From: Kurthia gibsonii
GTDB taxonomy: Bacteria > Bacillota > Bacilli > Bacillales_A > Planococcaceae
Assembly (NCBI RefSeq): GCF_006539985.1
Contig: NZ_BJOB01000004.1
Coordinates: 1-64,000 of the forward strand
DNA: 64,000 nt
Direction of reading: 5' to 3'
Made by a program: the position numbers and the translations under genes. How positions within the stretch are numbered: the stretch's first letter is position 1; each line of letters starts with the position of its first letter. The notes under the pieces are model-generated. The model worked only from the letters and a program-made list of their open reading frames with translations, searched no databases and had not been told where the DNA came from. Shown here one piece after another: positions 1 to 8,066 of the stretch.

Positions 1-75
1 GCGGAAGTAGTTCAGTGGTAGAACACCACCTTGCCAAGGTGGGGGTCGCGAGTTCGAACCTCGTCTTCCGCTCCA
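1..75 (+). tRNA. tRNA-Gly (anticodon GCC)
   Basis: Complete cloverleaf. The 7-bp acceptor stem pairs gcggaag with cttccgc, the anticodon loop reads ttGCCaa, the T arm carries gttcgaacc, and CCA is encoded. It begins at the first base of the window, so it is probably the continuation of a larger tRNA cluster to the left. Confidence 0.97.
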
Positions 76-96
76 TAATTTATTTCATAATGAGAT

Positions 97-170
97 GGCG
101 GCATAGCCAAGTGGTAAGGCACAGGTCTGCAACACCTTTATCACCGGTTCAAATCCGGTTGCCGCCTCCA
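97..170 (+). tRNA. tRNA-Cys (anticodon GCA)
   Basis: Cloverleaf with acceptor stem ggcggca/tgccgcc, anticodon loop ctGCAac, T-loop gttcaaatc and encoded CCA. It lies 21 bp after tRNA-Gly, presumably in the same transcript. Confidence 0.97.
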
Positions 171-205
171 TTTTTTTTTATTTCTAAAACTTTACATATT
201 ATTAT

Positions 206-287
206 GCCGGTGTGGCGGAATTGGCAGACGCGCACGACTCAAAATCGTGTTCCTTTTGGAGTGTCGGTTCGACCCCGACCACCGGTA
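206..287 (+). tRNA. tRNA-Leu (anticodon CAA), no encoded CCA
   Basis: Class II tRNA with a long variable arm. The anticodon stem cacga/tcgtg frames the loop ctCAAaa, which reads UUG. The acceptor stem gccggtg/caccggt ends in a G-T wobble at the first pair. The discriminator A is followed by tcc, so CCA must be added after transcription, unlike the two neighbouring tRNAs. Confidence 0.95.
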
Positions 288-293
288 TCCTAT

Positions 294-326
294 AAAAGAC
301 TACTAGATTCTAGTAGTCTTTTTTTT
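294..326 (+). terminator. Intrinsic terminator of the tRNA cluster
   Basis: The inverted repeat agactacta/tagtagtct around a 5-nt loop is followed by a run of eight T. It ends the tRNA transcript and separates it from the nucleotidyltransferase gene. Confidence 0.9.
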
Positions 327-374
327 ATTATTCTTTTACACTAAAGTTAATTCAATTGGAAAGGTGGTAATCTA

Positions 375-1157
375 TTGTTTATTCCTGAAACGGTCAAGAA
401 GGCTATAGATACTTATATGTCGTTAAGCCATAAGTTATTACCTGATTATCAGTTAGAGCTCTTTATACATGGCTCTATTGGCTTAAACACATATGAATTA
501 AACAAAAGTGATATCGATTGTATTATTGTAACGAATCCAGAACTAACATTAGACCAGAAAGAAATATTGAATCAACTCCATTTGCAATTTGAACAACAAG
601 AAAACATACCAATGGATTGTGTATATATAGCTAAAGCAGATCTATCATCCCAATCCCCATTTTTAAATACTTATTTTTACTATAATGAAGGAACACTAAG
701 TTATGGTGATTACTTTAACTTTAATCTGGTTACTTGGTGGACTTTACATCAAAATTATCAAGATCCTCCTTTTCCAACGACTACAGGTTCTCAACTTCGA
801 GACTATGTATTTCAGAATATGCAACAGTATTGGAAACCTTATATCGAGAGGTTGAAGCGAGAAGTTCAATTAGATTTATCTATTTCTGATGAAGAGATAA
901 AAGAAGAAATTGAATGGATTGTATTAGGGTTACTTCGTCAATTTTATACGTTAAAGGAGGTGGGGGTGACTTCAAAATATGATGCTGGTATATATGGATT
1001 ACAGCATTTACCGAAACAATGGCATCCAGTTATTCAACTAGCTATCCGTATAAGGAAAAATGAGTTAGTAGTCGTTTCTGTAGAAACAATGAATCAAGTA
1101 ATTGATTTTGCGGAATTTTTAATTTCATATTGTGAAAAATTAAAATCGACTGATTAG
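375..1157 (+). CDS. AadA-like nucleotidyltransferase (aminoglycoside adenylyltransferase-type)
   Basis: A 260-residue cytosolic protein with an N-terminal nucleotidyltransferase fold: GSIG at residues 33-36 and the metal-binding SDID at 45-48. The C-terminal third (about 180-235, with YTLKEVGVTSKYDAG) resembles the alpha-helical AadA C-terminal domain (DUF4111). Family members adenylylate aminoglycosides such as streptomycin or spectinomycin, but chromosomal relatives may act on other substrates, so resistance is not shown here. The start is TTG, 8 bp after aaggtgg. The gene stands alone between two terminators, just after the tRNA cluster, which is a common landing place for acquired genes. 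Confidence 0.8.
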   Translation: MFIPETVKKAIDTYMSLSHKLLPDYQLELFIHGSIGLNTYELNKSDIDCIIVTNPELTLDQKEILNQLHLQFEQQENIPMDCVYIAKADLSSQSPFLNTYFYYNEGTLSYGDYFNFNLVTWWTLHQNYQDPPFPTTTGSQLRDYVFQNMQQYWKPYIERLKREVQLDLSISDEEIKEEIEWIVLGLLRQFYTLKEVGVTSKYDAGIYGLQHLPKQWHPVIQLAIRIRKNELVVVSVETMNQVIDFAEFLISYCEKLKSTD

Positions 1158-1170
1158 GTCGATTTTTTTT
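1142..1170 (+). terminator. Intrinsic terminator overlapping the stop of the AadA-like gene
   Basis: Stem aaatcgac/gtcgattt around tgattag, followed by eight T. The stop codon lies in the loop. Confidence 0.85.
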
Positions 1171-1466
1171 GTTCTGTTTATGTGTTCTAGTTGAATTGTA
1201 AAAATTATGAAAATGTATGTATCTGTCTTTTAAATATAAGTAAATACTGTGCTAATGAACTGGTTCCAAAAAAAGAAAAAGATGGTTCTTTTATTTTAAA
1301 GTGGTATTCTTCATAATCTATGTAAGCACTATAAAGAAAGGAATAAAGGGGAATTTATATAAGTTAATACAGAATATATGGGGTTGTATTAGCTTTTTTT
1401 GAAAATGTGTAGCATGCTTTTAAGCTTGAAAGCAACGAGAGTCTACAGCGTGAAGGGGGAAATAAC
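1171..1466 (+). other. Intergenic region with a leader terminator before the APC permease
   Basis: About 300 bp without a gene. It is AT-rich with no clear ORF, and I recognise no known riboswitch (no T-box motif or lysine-type conserved loop). The only clear structure is a hairpin with a U-run at 1362-1400. The last 35 bp carry the strong Shine-Dalgarno gaaggggga of the permease. Confidence 0.5.
1362..1400 (+). terminator. Hairpin with T-run in the APC permease leader
   Basis: agttaatac pairs with gtattagct (one G-T) around a 16-nt loop, followed by seven T. It lies 67 bp before the permease start, so it either ends an upstream transcript or acts as an attenuator. Confidence 0.55.
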
Positions 1467-2864
1467 ATGGGGAATCAGAATAACAAAGAATTTACAAAGT
1501 CGATGTCAAAGGTTGATGTACTTTTCCTATCACTAGGCGCCATGCTTGGTTGGGGATGGGTTGTTTTATCAGGAGAATGGATTACAGGAGCAGGCTTTTT
1601 AGGAACAATTATTGCATTTATATTAGGAGGATTACTTGTAATTTTTATCGGTTTAACGTATGCGGAGCTTTCGGCAGCGATTCCTAAAACAGGTGGCGGA
1701 TTAGTATTCGTTAAGCGTGCATTTGGTAAAAAGAGTGCATTTGTAGCAGCATGGGGTGTACTTTTTGGTTATGTATCTGTTGTAACATTTGAAGCAGTTG
1801 CATTACCAACGGTTATTGATTACGTAATGCCTGTTGAACATAAAGTAAGTCTTTGGACATTAGGTGGTTGGGAAGTGTATCTTACATGGGCTTTAATCGG
1901 TTCTGTAGGTGCAGTCGCACTAACAGCACTAAACTTCTTTGGAATTAAACCAGCAGCTATTTTCCAAAATGTTTTTACAGTTGCGATTGTATTAGTAGCA
2001 GCTCTTATGGTATATGGGGCTTTTGCGAATGGTGATATGAAAAATTTAGATCCGATGTTTACAGATGGATTCGGAGGTACACTATCTGTACTTGTTATGA
2101 TTCCATTCTTATTTGTAGGGTTTGATGTTATTCCACAAGTAGCAGCAGAAATTAAAGCACCTGGTAAAACAATTGGTCGTATTATTATTGTATCAATTGT
2201 CAGTGCGGTATGTTTCTATTTATTCGTTGTCTTTGGTGTAGCAGCAGCATTACCAGATGAACAACTTTTAACAAGTCAATTAGCAACAGCAGACGCAATG
2301 GTTGCACTATTTGGTAGTCCTGTTTGGGGATATGTCCTAGTGATTGGTGGTATTGCAGGAATTATTACAAGTTGGAATGCCTTCATTATCGGAGGGAGTC
2401 GTATTTTATATGCGATGGCAGAACATCATATGATTCCAAAATGGTTTGCCTATATGCACCCGAAATACAAAACGCCAACAAATGCGATTATCTTTTTAGG
2501 TATTTTAGCAGCAGTTGCACCTTTCTTAGGGCGGCCAGCACTTGTATGGATTGTAGATGCTGGTGGGGTCGGTATTATCGTAGGTTACTTATTAGTATCT
2601 TTTGCGTTTATGAAATTACGAAAAGTAGAACCAGAATTACACCGTCCATATCGTATTAAATATTGGAAATTTACAGGAGTGGCAGCGATTGCATTGAGTA
2701 TTTTATTCATTACATTCTATTTACCAGGCATGCCTTCAGCACTTGTATGGCCTATGGAATGGCTAATTTTAGGTGTATGGTGTCTCATTGGATTTGTCTT
2801 ATATGTGATTAAACCAAAGGAAGCGATTGCTTTTAAGGTAGTTAGTGAAGGTAGCAATAAGTAA
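1467..2864 (+). CDS. APC-superfamily amino acid/polyamine permease
   Basis: A 465-residue membrane protein with about 12 hydrophobic segments. The N-terminal glycine-rich stretch (LSLGAMLGWGWV, about residues 21-32) and YAELSAAIPKTGGG (about 66-79) are the helix-1 and helix-2/3 signatures of amino acid-polyamine-organocation transporters. It should import an amino acid or amine by cation coupling. The substrate cannot be read from the sequence. It is monocistronic, with a hairpin-bearing leader upstream and a dispersed hairpin repeat downstream. Confidence 0.88.
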   Translation: MGNQNNKEFTKSMSKVDVLFLSLGAMLGWGWVVLSGEWITGAGFLGTIIAFILGGLLVIFIGLTYAELSAAIPKTGGGLVFVKRAFGKKSAFVAAWGVLFGYVSVVTFEAVALPTVIDYVMPVEHKVSLWTLGGWEVYLTWALIGSVGAVALTALNFFGIKPAAIFQNVFTVAIVLVAALMVYGAFANGDMKNLDPMFTDGFGGTLSVLVMIPFLFVGFDVIPQVAAEIKAPGKTIGRIIIVSIVSAVCFYLFVVFGVAAALPDEQLLTSQLATADAMVALFGSPVWGYVLVIGGIAGIITSWNAFIIGGSRILYAMAEHHMIPKWFAYMHPKYKTPTNAIIFLGILAAVAPFLGRPALVWIVDAGGVGIIVGYLLVSFAFMKLRKVEPELHRPYRIKYWKFTGVAAIALSILFITFYLPGMPSALVWPMEWLILGVWCLIGFVLYVIKPKEAIAFKVVSEGSNK

Positions 2865-2887
2865 AATTATATGAATATGATTATGAA

Positions 2888-2943
2888 GTATAAGAAAAAA
2901 ACGGAATCGTGCTGTGGCACGGTTCCATTTTTTCGTTGCGAAC
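2888..2943. repeat. Dispersed hairpin repeat, copy 1
   Basis: A conserved block (gtataagaaaaa, then a hairpin, then ttcgttgcgaac) also found at 11310-11364 and 24702-24756. The stem here is ggaatcgtgc/gcacggttcc with loop TGTG. Relative to copy 3, a C:G pair has become T:A on both arms, a compensatory change. It can act as a terminator for the permease. A further hairpin (aaagagg/cctcttt) follows at about 2949-2982. Confidence 0.8.
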
Positions 2944-3100
2944 TCTAAAAGAGGAAATGAACTGTTTGTCACAACCTCTTTGAATTTTAAAAGGTATATG
3001 AAATACTTTTAGTTAATCTATTTTCTTATTTAAAAATTTTTTCTATTTCCCTTTACATATAGTATGATAGATATGATGTCTTAGAAAAAGGAGGGTACAA

Positions 3101-3874
3101 ATGAAACGTTTTATTGCAATCTTTGTTCCTGCACTTTTTTTAATTGCTGTCATTACGAGCTATATGACATTTGCCCAGTCCTATGAGTGGACTGAAAATA
3201 CCATCATTGCACATGCAGGTGGTGGAATAGAGGGAGATAAATATACGAATTCACTTGAGGCTTTTCAAAATAGTTATGAGAAAGGTCATCGCCTCATTGA
3301 GTTAGATATTAATATGACAAGTGATGGAAAAGTAGTAGCGCGACATGATTGGAAAGATACAAAAGACCAAACATATGAAACTTTTAAGAATCGACTTTAT
3401 AAAGACAAATATAAATCAATCGATTTTCAACAAGTTATTAAATTGTTGAAGAAATATGATGACGTTTATATTATTTTAGATGGTAAAACAAAGTCACCTC
3501 AAGCAGTACGAACGCTATATAAAAAAATTAATGTCTATACTAAAAACTTAAAGCCACGTGATAAAAAACGTCTTATTCCTCAAATGTTCTACAAACAAGA
3601 CTATCAACTATTAAAAAACTATGGTTTTAAAGATGTACTCTATGTGATTGGTCGAGAAAGTTATACGAATCAGTCATTAGCCGAATTTTGTGATGAACGA
3701 GGTATTCGGGCAGTGAGTATTGATAAAACATTTGTAAATACCCCTTTAGTACAAACATTGAAAAAGAAAAAAATTGTTTCTTATACTTATACTGTGAATG
3801 ATCGAAGTACGATGAAAAGACATAAACAAATGGGGGTTCATGGATTCTTCTCGGATTTTGTTGATAAGTATTAA
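3101..3874 (+). CDS. Glycerophosphodiester phosphodiesterase-family protein, membrane-anchored
   Basis: A 257-residue protein with an N-terminal hydrophobic segment (about 5-25) that suggests export with a membrane anchor. The GDPD catalytic pattern is visible: His38 in IIAHAGGG, Glu67-x-Asp69 (metal ligands) in RLIELDINMTSDG and His82 in VARHDW. The usual HRG motif is HAG here. Family members hydrolyse glycerophosphodiesters or cell-surface polyol phosphates outside the membrane. The Shine-Dalgarno aaaggagg lies 7 bp before the ATG. It is monocistronic, ending at a bidirectional terminator. Confidence 0.82.
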   Translation: MKRFIAIFVPALFLIAVITSYMTFAQSYEWTENTIIAHAGGGIEGDKYTNSLEAFQNSYEKGHRLIELDINMTSDGKVVARHDWKDTKDQTYETFKNRLYKDKYKSIDFQQVIKLLKKYDDVYIILDGKTKSPQAVRTLYKKINVYTKNLKPRDKKRLIPQMFYKQDYQLLKNYGFKDVLYVIGRESYTNQSLAEFCDERGIRAVSIDKTFVNTPLVQTLKKKKIVSYTYTVNDRSTMKRHKQMGVHGFFSDFVDKY

Positions 3875-3876
3875 AT

Positions 3877-3917
3877 AAAAGGTCTGCATGCTTTTAAGCA
3901 CTATGCAGACCTTTTTT
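3877..3917. terminator. Bidirectional terminator between GDPD gene and tag
   Basis: A 13-bp stem aaaaggtctgcat/atgcagacctttt with T-runs in both directions, placed between convergent genes. It overlaps the 3' end of tag. Confidence 0.9.
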
Positions 3918-4469
3918 ATAGCAAAAACAAGTTGTTATATGATCGTTTACAAGGCCACTTGCTTGCATAAAAGCATAAACCGTTGTCGGACCTAAGAATT
4001 TAAAACCACGCTTTTTTAAATCTTTACTAATGCGTGTGGAAAGTTCTGTAGTCGCAGGCACTTCAGATAATTGTGTGAAGTGATTTTGAATTGATGTACC
4101 CCCTGTGTAAGCCCAAATGAATTCATTAAAGCTTCCGAATTCTTTTTGAATCTCCATGAATAAGGTAGCATTGTGAACCATTGCTGTTAATTTACCACGA
4201 TGACGAATAATTCCTTCGTTTTGTAGTAAGCGCTCAATTTTAGCTTCATTATATTGTGCAATTTTTTCATAATCAAAATAATCGAATGCTTCGCGCATCG
4301 TTTCACGCTTTTTTAAAATGGTTGCCCAACTTAAGCCAGCTTGCATACTTTCTAAAATAAGTGTTTCAAACCAATCCGAATCTTTAGTAATCGGTACACC
4401 CCATTCTTCATCATGATACTGTTGGTCAAGCTCTGAAACATTTGCCCATGCACAACGTGTTTTCTCCAT
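3894..4469 (-). CDS. tag: DNA-3-methyladenine glycosylase I
   Basis: A 191-residue cytosolic base-excision repair enzyme that removes 3-methyladenine from alkylated DNA. Family hallmarks are RCAW at the N terminus, EEWGVP, LESMQAGLSWATILKKR and NDHITTC near the C terminus. The zinc ligands of the family correspond to Cys6, His19 and the H-x3-C pair in NDHITTC. The second of two in-frame ATGs is chosen because the Shine-Dalgarno aaaggga is 7 bp from it and overlaps the first. It is monocistronic. Confidence 0.93.
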   Translation of the reverse strand: MEKTRCAWANVSELDQQYHDEEWGVPITKDSDWFETLILESMQAGLSWATILKKRETMREAFDYFDYEKIAQYNEAKIERLLQNEGIIRHRGKLTAMVHNATLFMEIQKEFGSFNEFIWAYTGGTSIQNHFTQLSEVPATTELSTRISKDLKKRGFKFLGPTTVYAFMQASGLVNDHITTCFCYKKGLHSA

Positions 4470-4571
4470 TGTCATCTCCCTTTCAAAAAACGAATGTTTG
4501 TTCTTATTATAACAGACATCTGTTTGACATATTCGATTTTTATAATGAAAGAAAAAAATTCGGAGGTTCAG

Positions 4572-4655
4572 ATGAAGAAAAAAGCGATTTGTGTAGGTGT
4601 CATTTGCGGTTTAGTGATTGAAGTGTGTACACTTATGATTCAAATCACTCTATAA
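4572..4655 (+). CDS. Possible 27-residue hydrophobic micro-protein
   Basis: A short ORF starting MKKKAICVGVICGL, with a strong Shine-Dalgarno cggagg 6 bp before the ATG. It has a lysine-rich start followed by one hydrophobic helix, the shape of a small single-span membrane peptide, with three cysteines. It lies 31 bp before the ldcA ATG, between that gene and divergent tag. I recognise no family. Support is limited to the ribosome-binding site and the composition. Confidence 0.4.
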   Translation: MKKKAICVGVICGLVIEVCTLMIQITL

Positions 4656-4686
4656 TAGAGGAGAGTATAAAAAAGGAGTTTGACAT

Positions 4687-5607
4687 ATGAAACAAAGACC
4701 GATGCGTTTACAAAAAGGTGACACAGTAGGGATTGTCGCTCCTGCTAGTCCGCCGAATCAACAGCAATTAAAAAAATCACTCGATTTTATTGAAGGGTTA
4801 GGGCTTCAATATGTAATGGGTGAGAGTGTTACAGCGAAAGAACATTATTTAGCTGGTAGTGATGAATTACGTGTACGTGACTTACAGCGTATGGTAGAAG
4901 ATCCGTCTATTCGTGCTATTTTCTGTGCAAGTGGTGGATATGGTTCTGCGCGTATTGCAGATCAACTAGATTATATGCTATTTGAAGAGAATCCAAAAAT
5001 CTTCTGGGGTTTTTCAGATATTACATTTTTACACACAGCGATTGGTGAGTTGAGTAACTTGGTAACATTCCACGGCCCAACACTTTCCTCTTTAGGTAGA
5101 GAGGATATCCCAGAACGTACGTATTTAATGTTTGAGCAGTTATTTAATCCAGCAGAGATTTACTATGATGAACGTATTTCACCACTTCAAACAATCGCAA
5201 AAGGGCGTGTACGTGCGCCGATTGTTGGCGGTAATCTAACCTTACTGTGTGAATCACTCGGAACAAAATTTGAAGTGGATACAGCAAATAAAGTGTTACT
5301 CATCGAAGATATTGGATTAGAGCCAGCACAGATTGATGCGAAGCTGAATCAATTACGCATGGCACGAAAGTTCGAACATTGTGCGGGTGTAGTCATCGGT
5401 AGCTTTACACACGCAGAACCACGTGATTATAAAGATTCACCGTCTTTAGATGCACTATTTACAAGTTATTTTAAAGACTTCAATAAGCCTGTTGTGAGTG
5501 GCTTTAAATTTGGACATGAAAATTTAAATGTCGGAATTCCTTTAGGCGTAGATGTTATTTTAGATGCAGATGAAAAAGTATTAGCCTTTTTGCCAGGAGT
5601 GGAATAA
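4687..5607 (+). CDS. LD-carboxypeptidase, peptidase family S66
   Basis: A 306-residue cytosolic serine peptidase of the LdcA/MccF type. The nucleophile elbow is Ser110 in WGFSDIT, the partner acid is the Glu in LLIEDIGLEPAQID (about 206-219), and the catalytic His lies in KFGHENLNVGIPLG near the C terminus. S66 enzymes trim the terminal D-Ala from muropeptide tetrapeptides during wall recycling, or cleave microcin-C-like peptides. No leader peptide is present. Start ATG follows aaaaggag. Monocistronic, ended by the hairpin at 5610. Confidence 0.88.
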   Translation: MKQRPMRLQKGDTVGIVAPASPPNQQQLKKSLDFIEGLGLQYVMGESVTAKEHYLAGSDELRVRDLQRMVEDPSIRAIFCASGGYGSARIADQLDYMLFEENPKIFWGFSDITFLHTAIGELSNLVTFHGPTLSSLGREDIPERTYLMFEQLFNPAEIYYDERISPLQTIAKGRVRAPIVGGNLTLLCESLGTKFEVDTANKVLLIEDIGLEPAQIDAKLNQLRMARKFEHCAGVVIGSFTHAEPRDYKDSPSLDALFTSYFKDFNKPVVSGFKFGHENLNVGIPLGVDVILDADEKVLAFLPGVE

Positions 5608-5609
5608 AG

Positions 5610-5645
5610 AAAAAGTTCGGACACATATCGTGCCCGAACTTTTTA
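5610..5645. terminator. Bidirectional terminator
   Basis: Stem aaaaagttcgg/ccgaacttttt between convergent genes, with A/T runs on both sides. Confidence 0.87.
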
Positions 5646-6332
5646 AATAGTCGTCTGTAAGTGCTCTTTATTCAAAATGGCATATGTTGCATCGCCCCCG
5701 TGAATTTGTGTAAACATCTTAGAGGCAGAAGCGAGTAACTGCTCACATGACTCATGAGAAAGTGATGGTGGTAAATAGAAAATTTGAAGTGCGTCTGTTA
5801 TCGATTCGGTCACTGCACTACGCTTACTATCAACATAAGGACTACCGAATGGACCTTGTTCATCACAGCTTATAGGTATTCCAGCTAACTTGACATCACG
5901 ACCATTTAATCCTTCATACATACTAATCTCTGTTCCTACAGTTATTTCGATAGCGCCTTGTAAAGCATGCGTATCATAAATCCCTACAGGAATCTCATAT
6001 TGTAGTGAAAAGAAGTTATTTAAGTCGACAGCAGAGTGGAAGGGTTGTAAATATTGTTGTTTTGCAATGCGACGTAGTAATGCTTCAGCAGATGGACGGT
6101 AGCGACTTGGATCAGCACCGAGTGTTTTAAAAATGTGTCGCCATTCTTGAATGGCTTTATGTTCTACGACAGGTGTATCTTGCAAATCTAAAAATAGATT
6201 CTCTTGATATAATTGTGTACGTCCTTTAATCATTTGGGGCGATTCTTCTACGATAATTTTGGTATAATGGACAGTGCCGATTTTAAAATCTGTTATTTGA
6301 TTGGTTAATTGTTTATTTAGTTGAATGTGCAT
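5643..6332 (-). CDS. B3/B4 tRNA-synthetase-like domain protein
   Basis: A 229-residue protein related to the B3/B4 domain of phenylalanyl-tRNA synthetase beta subunit. Typical stretches are WRHIFKTLGADPSRYRPSAE (about 66-85), VDLNNFFSLQYEIPVGIYD and KRSAVTESI (about 170). Stand-alone B3/B4 proteins are thought to bind or edit charged tRNA or free substrates, but their role is unsettled. Start ATG is preceded by aggtgat. It is divergent from queG with a 60-bp gap, so the two promoters must share that space. Confidence 0.75.
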   Translation of the reverse strand: MHIQLNKQLTNQITDFKIGTVHYTKIIVEESPQMIKGRTQLYQENLFLDLQDTPVVEHKAIQEWRHIFKTLGADPSRYRPSAEALLRRIAKQQYLQPFHSAVDLNNFFSLQYEIPVGIYDTHALQGAIEITVGTEISMYEGLNGRDVKLAGIPISCDEQGPFGSPYVDSKRSAVTESITDALQIFYLPPSLSHESCEQLLASASKMFTQIHGGDATYAILNKEHLQTTI

Positions 6333-6392
6333 AAAACATCACCTATCTGTTCATTTTTGCCAATTGTATCATATAGAAAGGAATGAAACCAA

Positions 6393-7526
6393 ATGAATGT
6401 TTTATCGTTTCAACAACAAGTTAGAGAATATGCTCAGTCCATTGGAATCGATAAAATTGGTTTCGCATCTGCTACACCGTTTATTGATTTAAAAGCACGT
6501 CTTATTCAGCAACAACAGTTAAACTATCAGTCTGGATTTGAAGAATCTGATGTCACTTTACGTACGGAGCCTACCTTGTTATTAGAAGACGCAAAAAGTA
6601 TCATTGCGATTGCATTAGCTTATCCGTCTAAGATGTTGAATGCACCACAAGGGAAGAAAGGTGCGAGACGTGGTATTTTTTGTCGTGCTTCTTGGGGCGT
6701 CGATTATCATACCGTCTTACGTGAGAAATTAGCGTTACTTGAAGAATTTATTCATACACATCATCCACATGCACGAACGAAGTCGATGGTCGATACAGGT
6801 GAGTTATCCGACCGAGCTGTTGCAGAAAGAGCGGGAATCGGTTGGAGTGGTAAAAATACGAATATTATTACGCCAGAGTTCGGTTCTTATGTTTATTTAG
6901 GAGAGATTATTACAGATATTCCATTTATAGCGGATGAGCCGGTGGAAGATGAATGCTTAGATTGTCGCCTATGTATAGATGTTTGCCCAACAGGTGCGAT
7001 TGTACAAGCAGGACAACTAAACGCTCAGCGCTGTATTGCTTTTTTAACACAAACAAAAGATACATTACCAGATGAGTTTCGAACACATTTAGGGAATCGG
7101 ATTTATGGCTGTGATACATGCCAAACTGTTTGTCCAAAAAATAAGCGCAAGCATAACTTAATTCATGAAGAGTTTTTCCCAGATCCTGAAATTGCAAAAC
7201 CGTTACTTGAACCACTACTAACCATGTCCAATAAACAGTTCAAACAAGATTTTGGTCATGTTTCAGGTTCTTGGCGAGGGAAGAAACCATTGCAGCGAAA
7301 TGCGATTTATGCACTTGCACATTTTAAAGAGGAATCAGCCATTCCGACACTAACAGAAGTGCTACAAAAAGATATACGACCTGTTATTCGCGGTGCAGCG
7401 GCCTATGCGATTGGGAAAATTGATGCGCCAGTGTCAAAAGCAATATTAGAACAAGCGTTACAAAATGAACAAGATGAAGAAGTACTTGAGGAAATAGAAA
7501 AAGGATTATCATTTATTACAAAATAG
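6393..7526 (+). CDS. queG: Epoxyqueuosine reductase
   Basis: A 377-residue cytosolic iron-sulfur enzyme that carries out the last step of queuosine synthesis at tRNA position 34. An N-terminal cobalamin-binding domain (GELSDRAVAERAGIGWSGKN at about 138-157) precedes two 4Fe-4S motifs: CLDCRLCIDVCP (about 189-200) and GCDTCQTVCP (about 239-248). A C-terminal HEAT-like repeat region (about 305-375) is a known feature of QueG. It is followed 16 bp later by trmL, so both products modify the wobble nucleotide from one operon. Confidence 0.95.
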   Translation: MNVLSFQQQVREYAQSIGIDKIGFASATPFIDLKARLIQQQQLNYQSGFEESDVTLRTEPTLLLEDAKSIIAIALAYPSKMLNAPQGKKGARRGIFCRASWGVDYHTVLREKLALLEEFIHTHHPHARTKSMVDTGELSDRAVAERAGIGWSGKNTNIITPEFGSYVYLGEIITDIPFIADEPVEDECLDCRLCIDVCPTGAIVQAGQLNAQRCIAFLTQTKDTLPDEFRTHLGNRIYGCDTCQTVCPKNKRKHNLIHEEFFPDPEIAKPLLEPLLTMSNKQFKQDFGHVSGSWRGKKPLQRNAIYALAHFKEESAIPTLTEVLQKDIRPVIRGAAAYAIGKIDAPVSKAILEQALQNEQDEEVLEEIEKGLSFITK

Positions 7527-7542
7527 AAGGAAGTGCCCTTAG

Positions 7543-8016
7543 ATGACGTTACACATCGTCCTATATCAACCCGAAATCCCAGCAAATACAGGTAACATTG
7601 CAAGAACCTGCGCTGGGACTAATACACACCTACATTTGATTCGTCCATTAGGTTTTTCAACTGATGATAAGATGTTAAAAAGAGCAGGGCTGGATTATTG
7701 GTCAAGTGTGAATATCACATATTACGACAATGTAGAAGCTTTTTTTGAAAAGCATCAACAGGCGACAATTTATTTTATTGAAACATTTGGGACGAAAAAT
7801 TATACAGAGTTCGATTATTCGAATACAGAAGAAGATATCTTCTTTATGTTTGGAAAAGAGACAACAGGTATTCCACGTGAATTAATTGAAGACAAACAAC
7901 ATATGTGCCTACAAATTCCACAAAGCGACCACGTACGCTCATTAAATTTATCAAATACAGCAGCGATTATTATTTACGAAGCGCTACGTCAACAAAGCTT
8001 TAAACCAATTTTATAG
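7543..8016 (+). CDS. trmL: tRNA (cytidine/uridine(34)-2'-O)-methyltransferase
   Basis: A 157-residue SPOUT methyltransferase of the CspR/YibK family, which is a homodimer that 2'-O-methylates the wobble base of leucine tRNAs. Visible motifs are QPEIPANTGNIART at the N terminus (motif 1), FMFGKETTGIPRELI (motif 2) and IPQSDHVRSLNLSNTAAI (motif 3, the knotted AdoMet site). The Shine-Dalgarno aaggaag follows the queG stop. A strong terminator ends the operon. Confidence 0.95.
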   Translation: MTLHIVLYQPEIPANTGNIARTCAGTNTHLHLIRPLGFSTDDKMLKRAGLDYWSSVNITYYDNVEAFFEKHQQATIYFIETFGTKNYTEFDYSNTEEDIFFMFGKETTGIPRELIEDKQHMCLQIPQSDHVRSLNLSNTAAIIIYEALRQQSFKPIL

Positions 8017-8020
8017 AATA

Positions 8021-8061
8021 AAAAAAGAAGAAATCGTGTGATTGTACGATTTCTTCTTTTT
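8021..8061. terminator. Bidirectional terminator after trmL
   Basis: Stem aaaaagaagaaatcgt/acgatttcttcttttt between convergent genes, with T-run on either strand. Confidence 0.9.
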
Positions 8062-8066
8062 GATAT

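Noticed and set aside
15-344. A 109-codon plus-strand frame across the tRNA genes
   Set aside because: It runs through three tRNAs and their terminator; no ribosome-binding site and no protein-like composition.
1158-1466. T-box or lysine riboswitch before the APC permease
   Set aside because: No AGGGTGGNACCGCG sequence or L-box loops; only a simple terminator hairpin is present.
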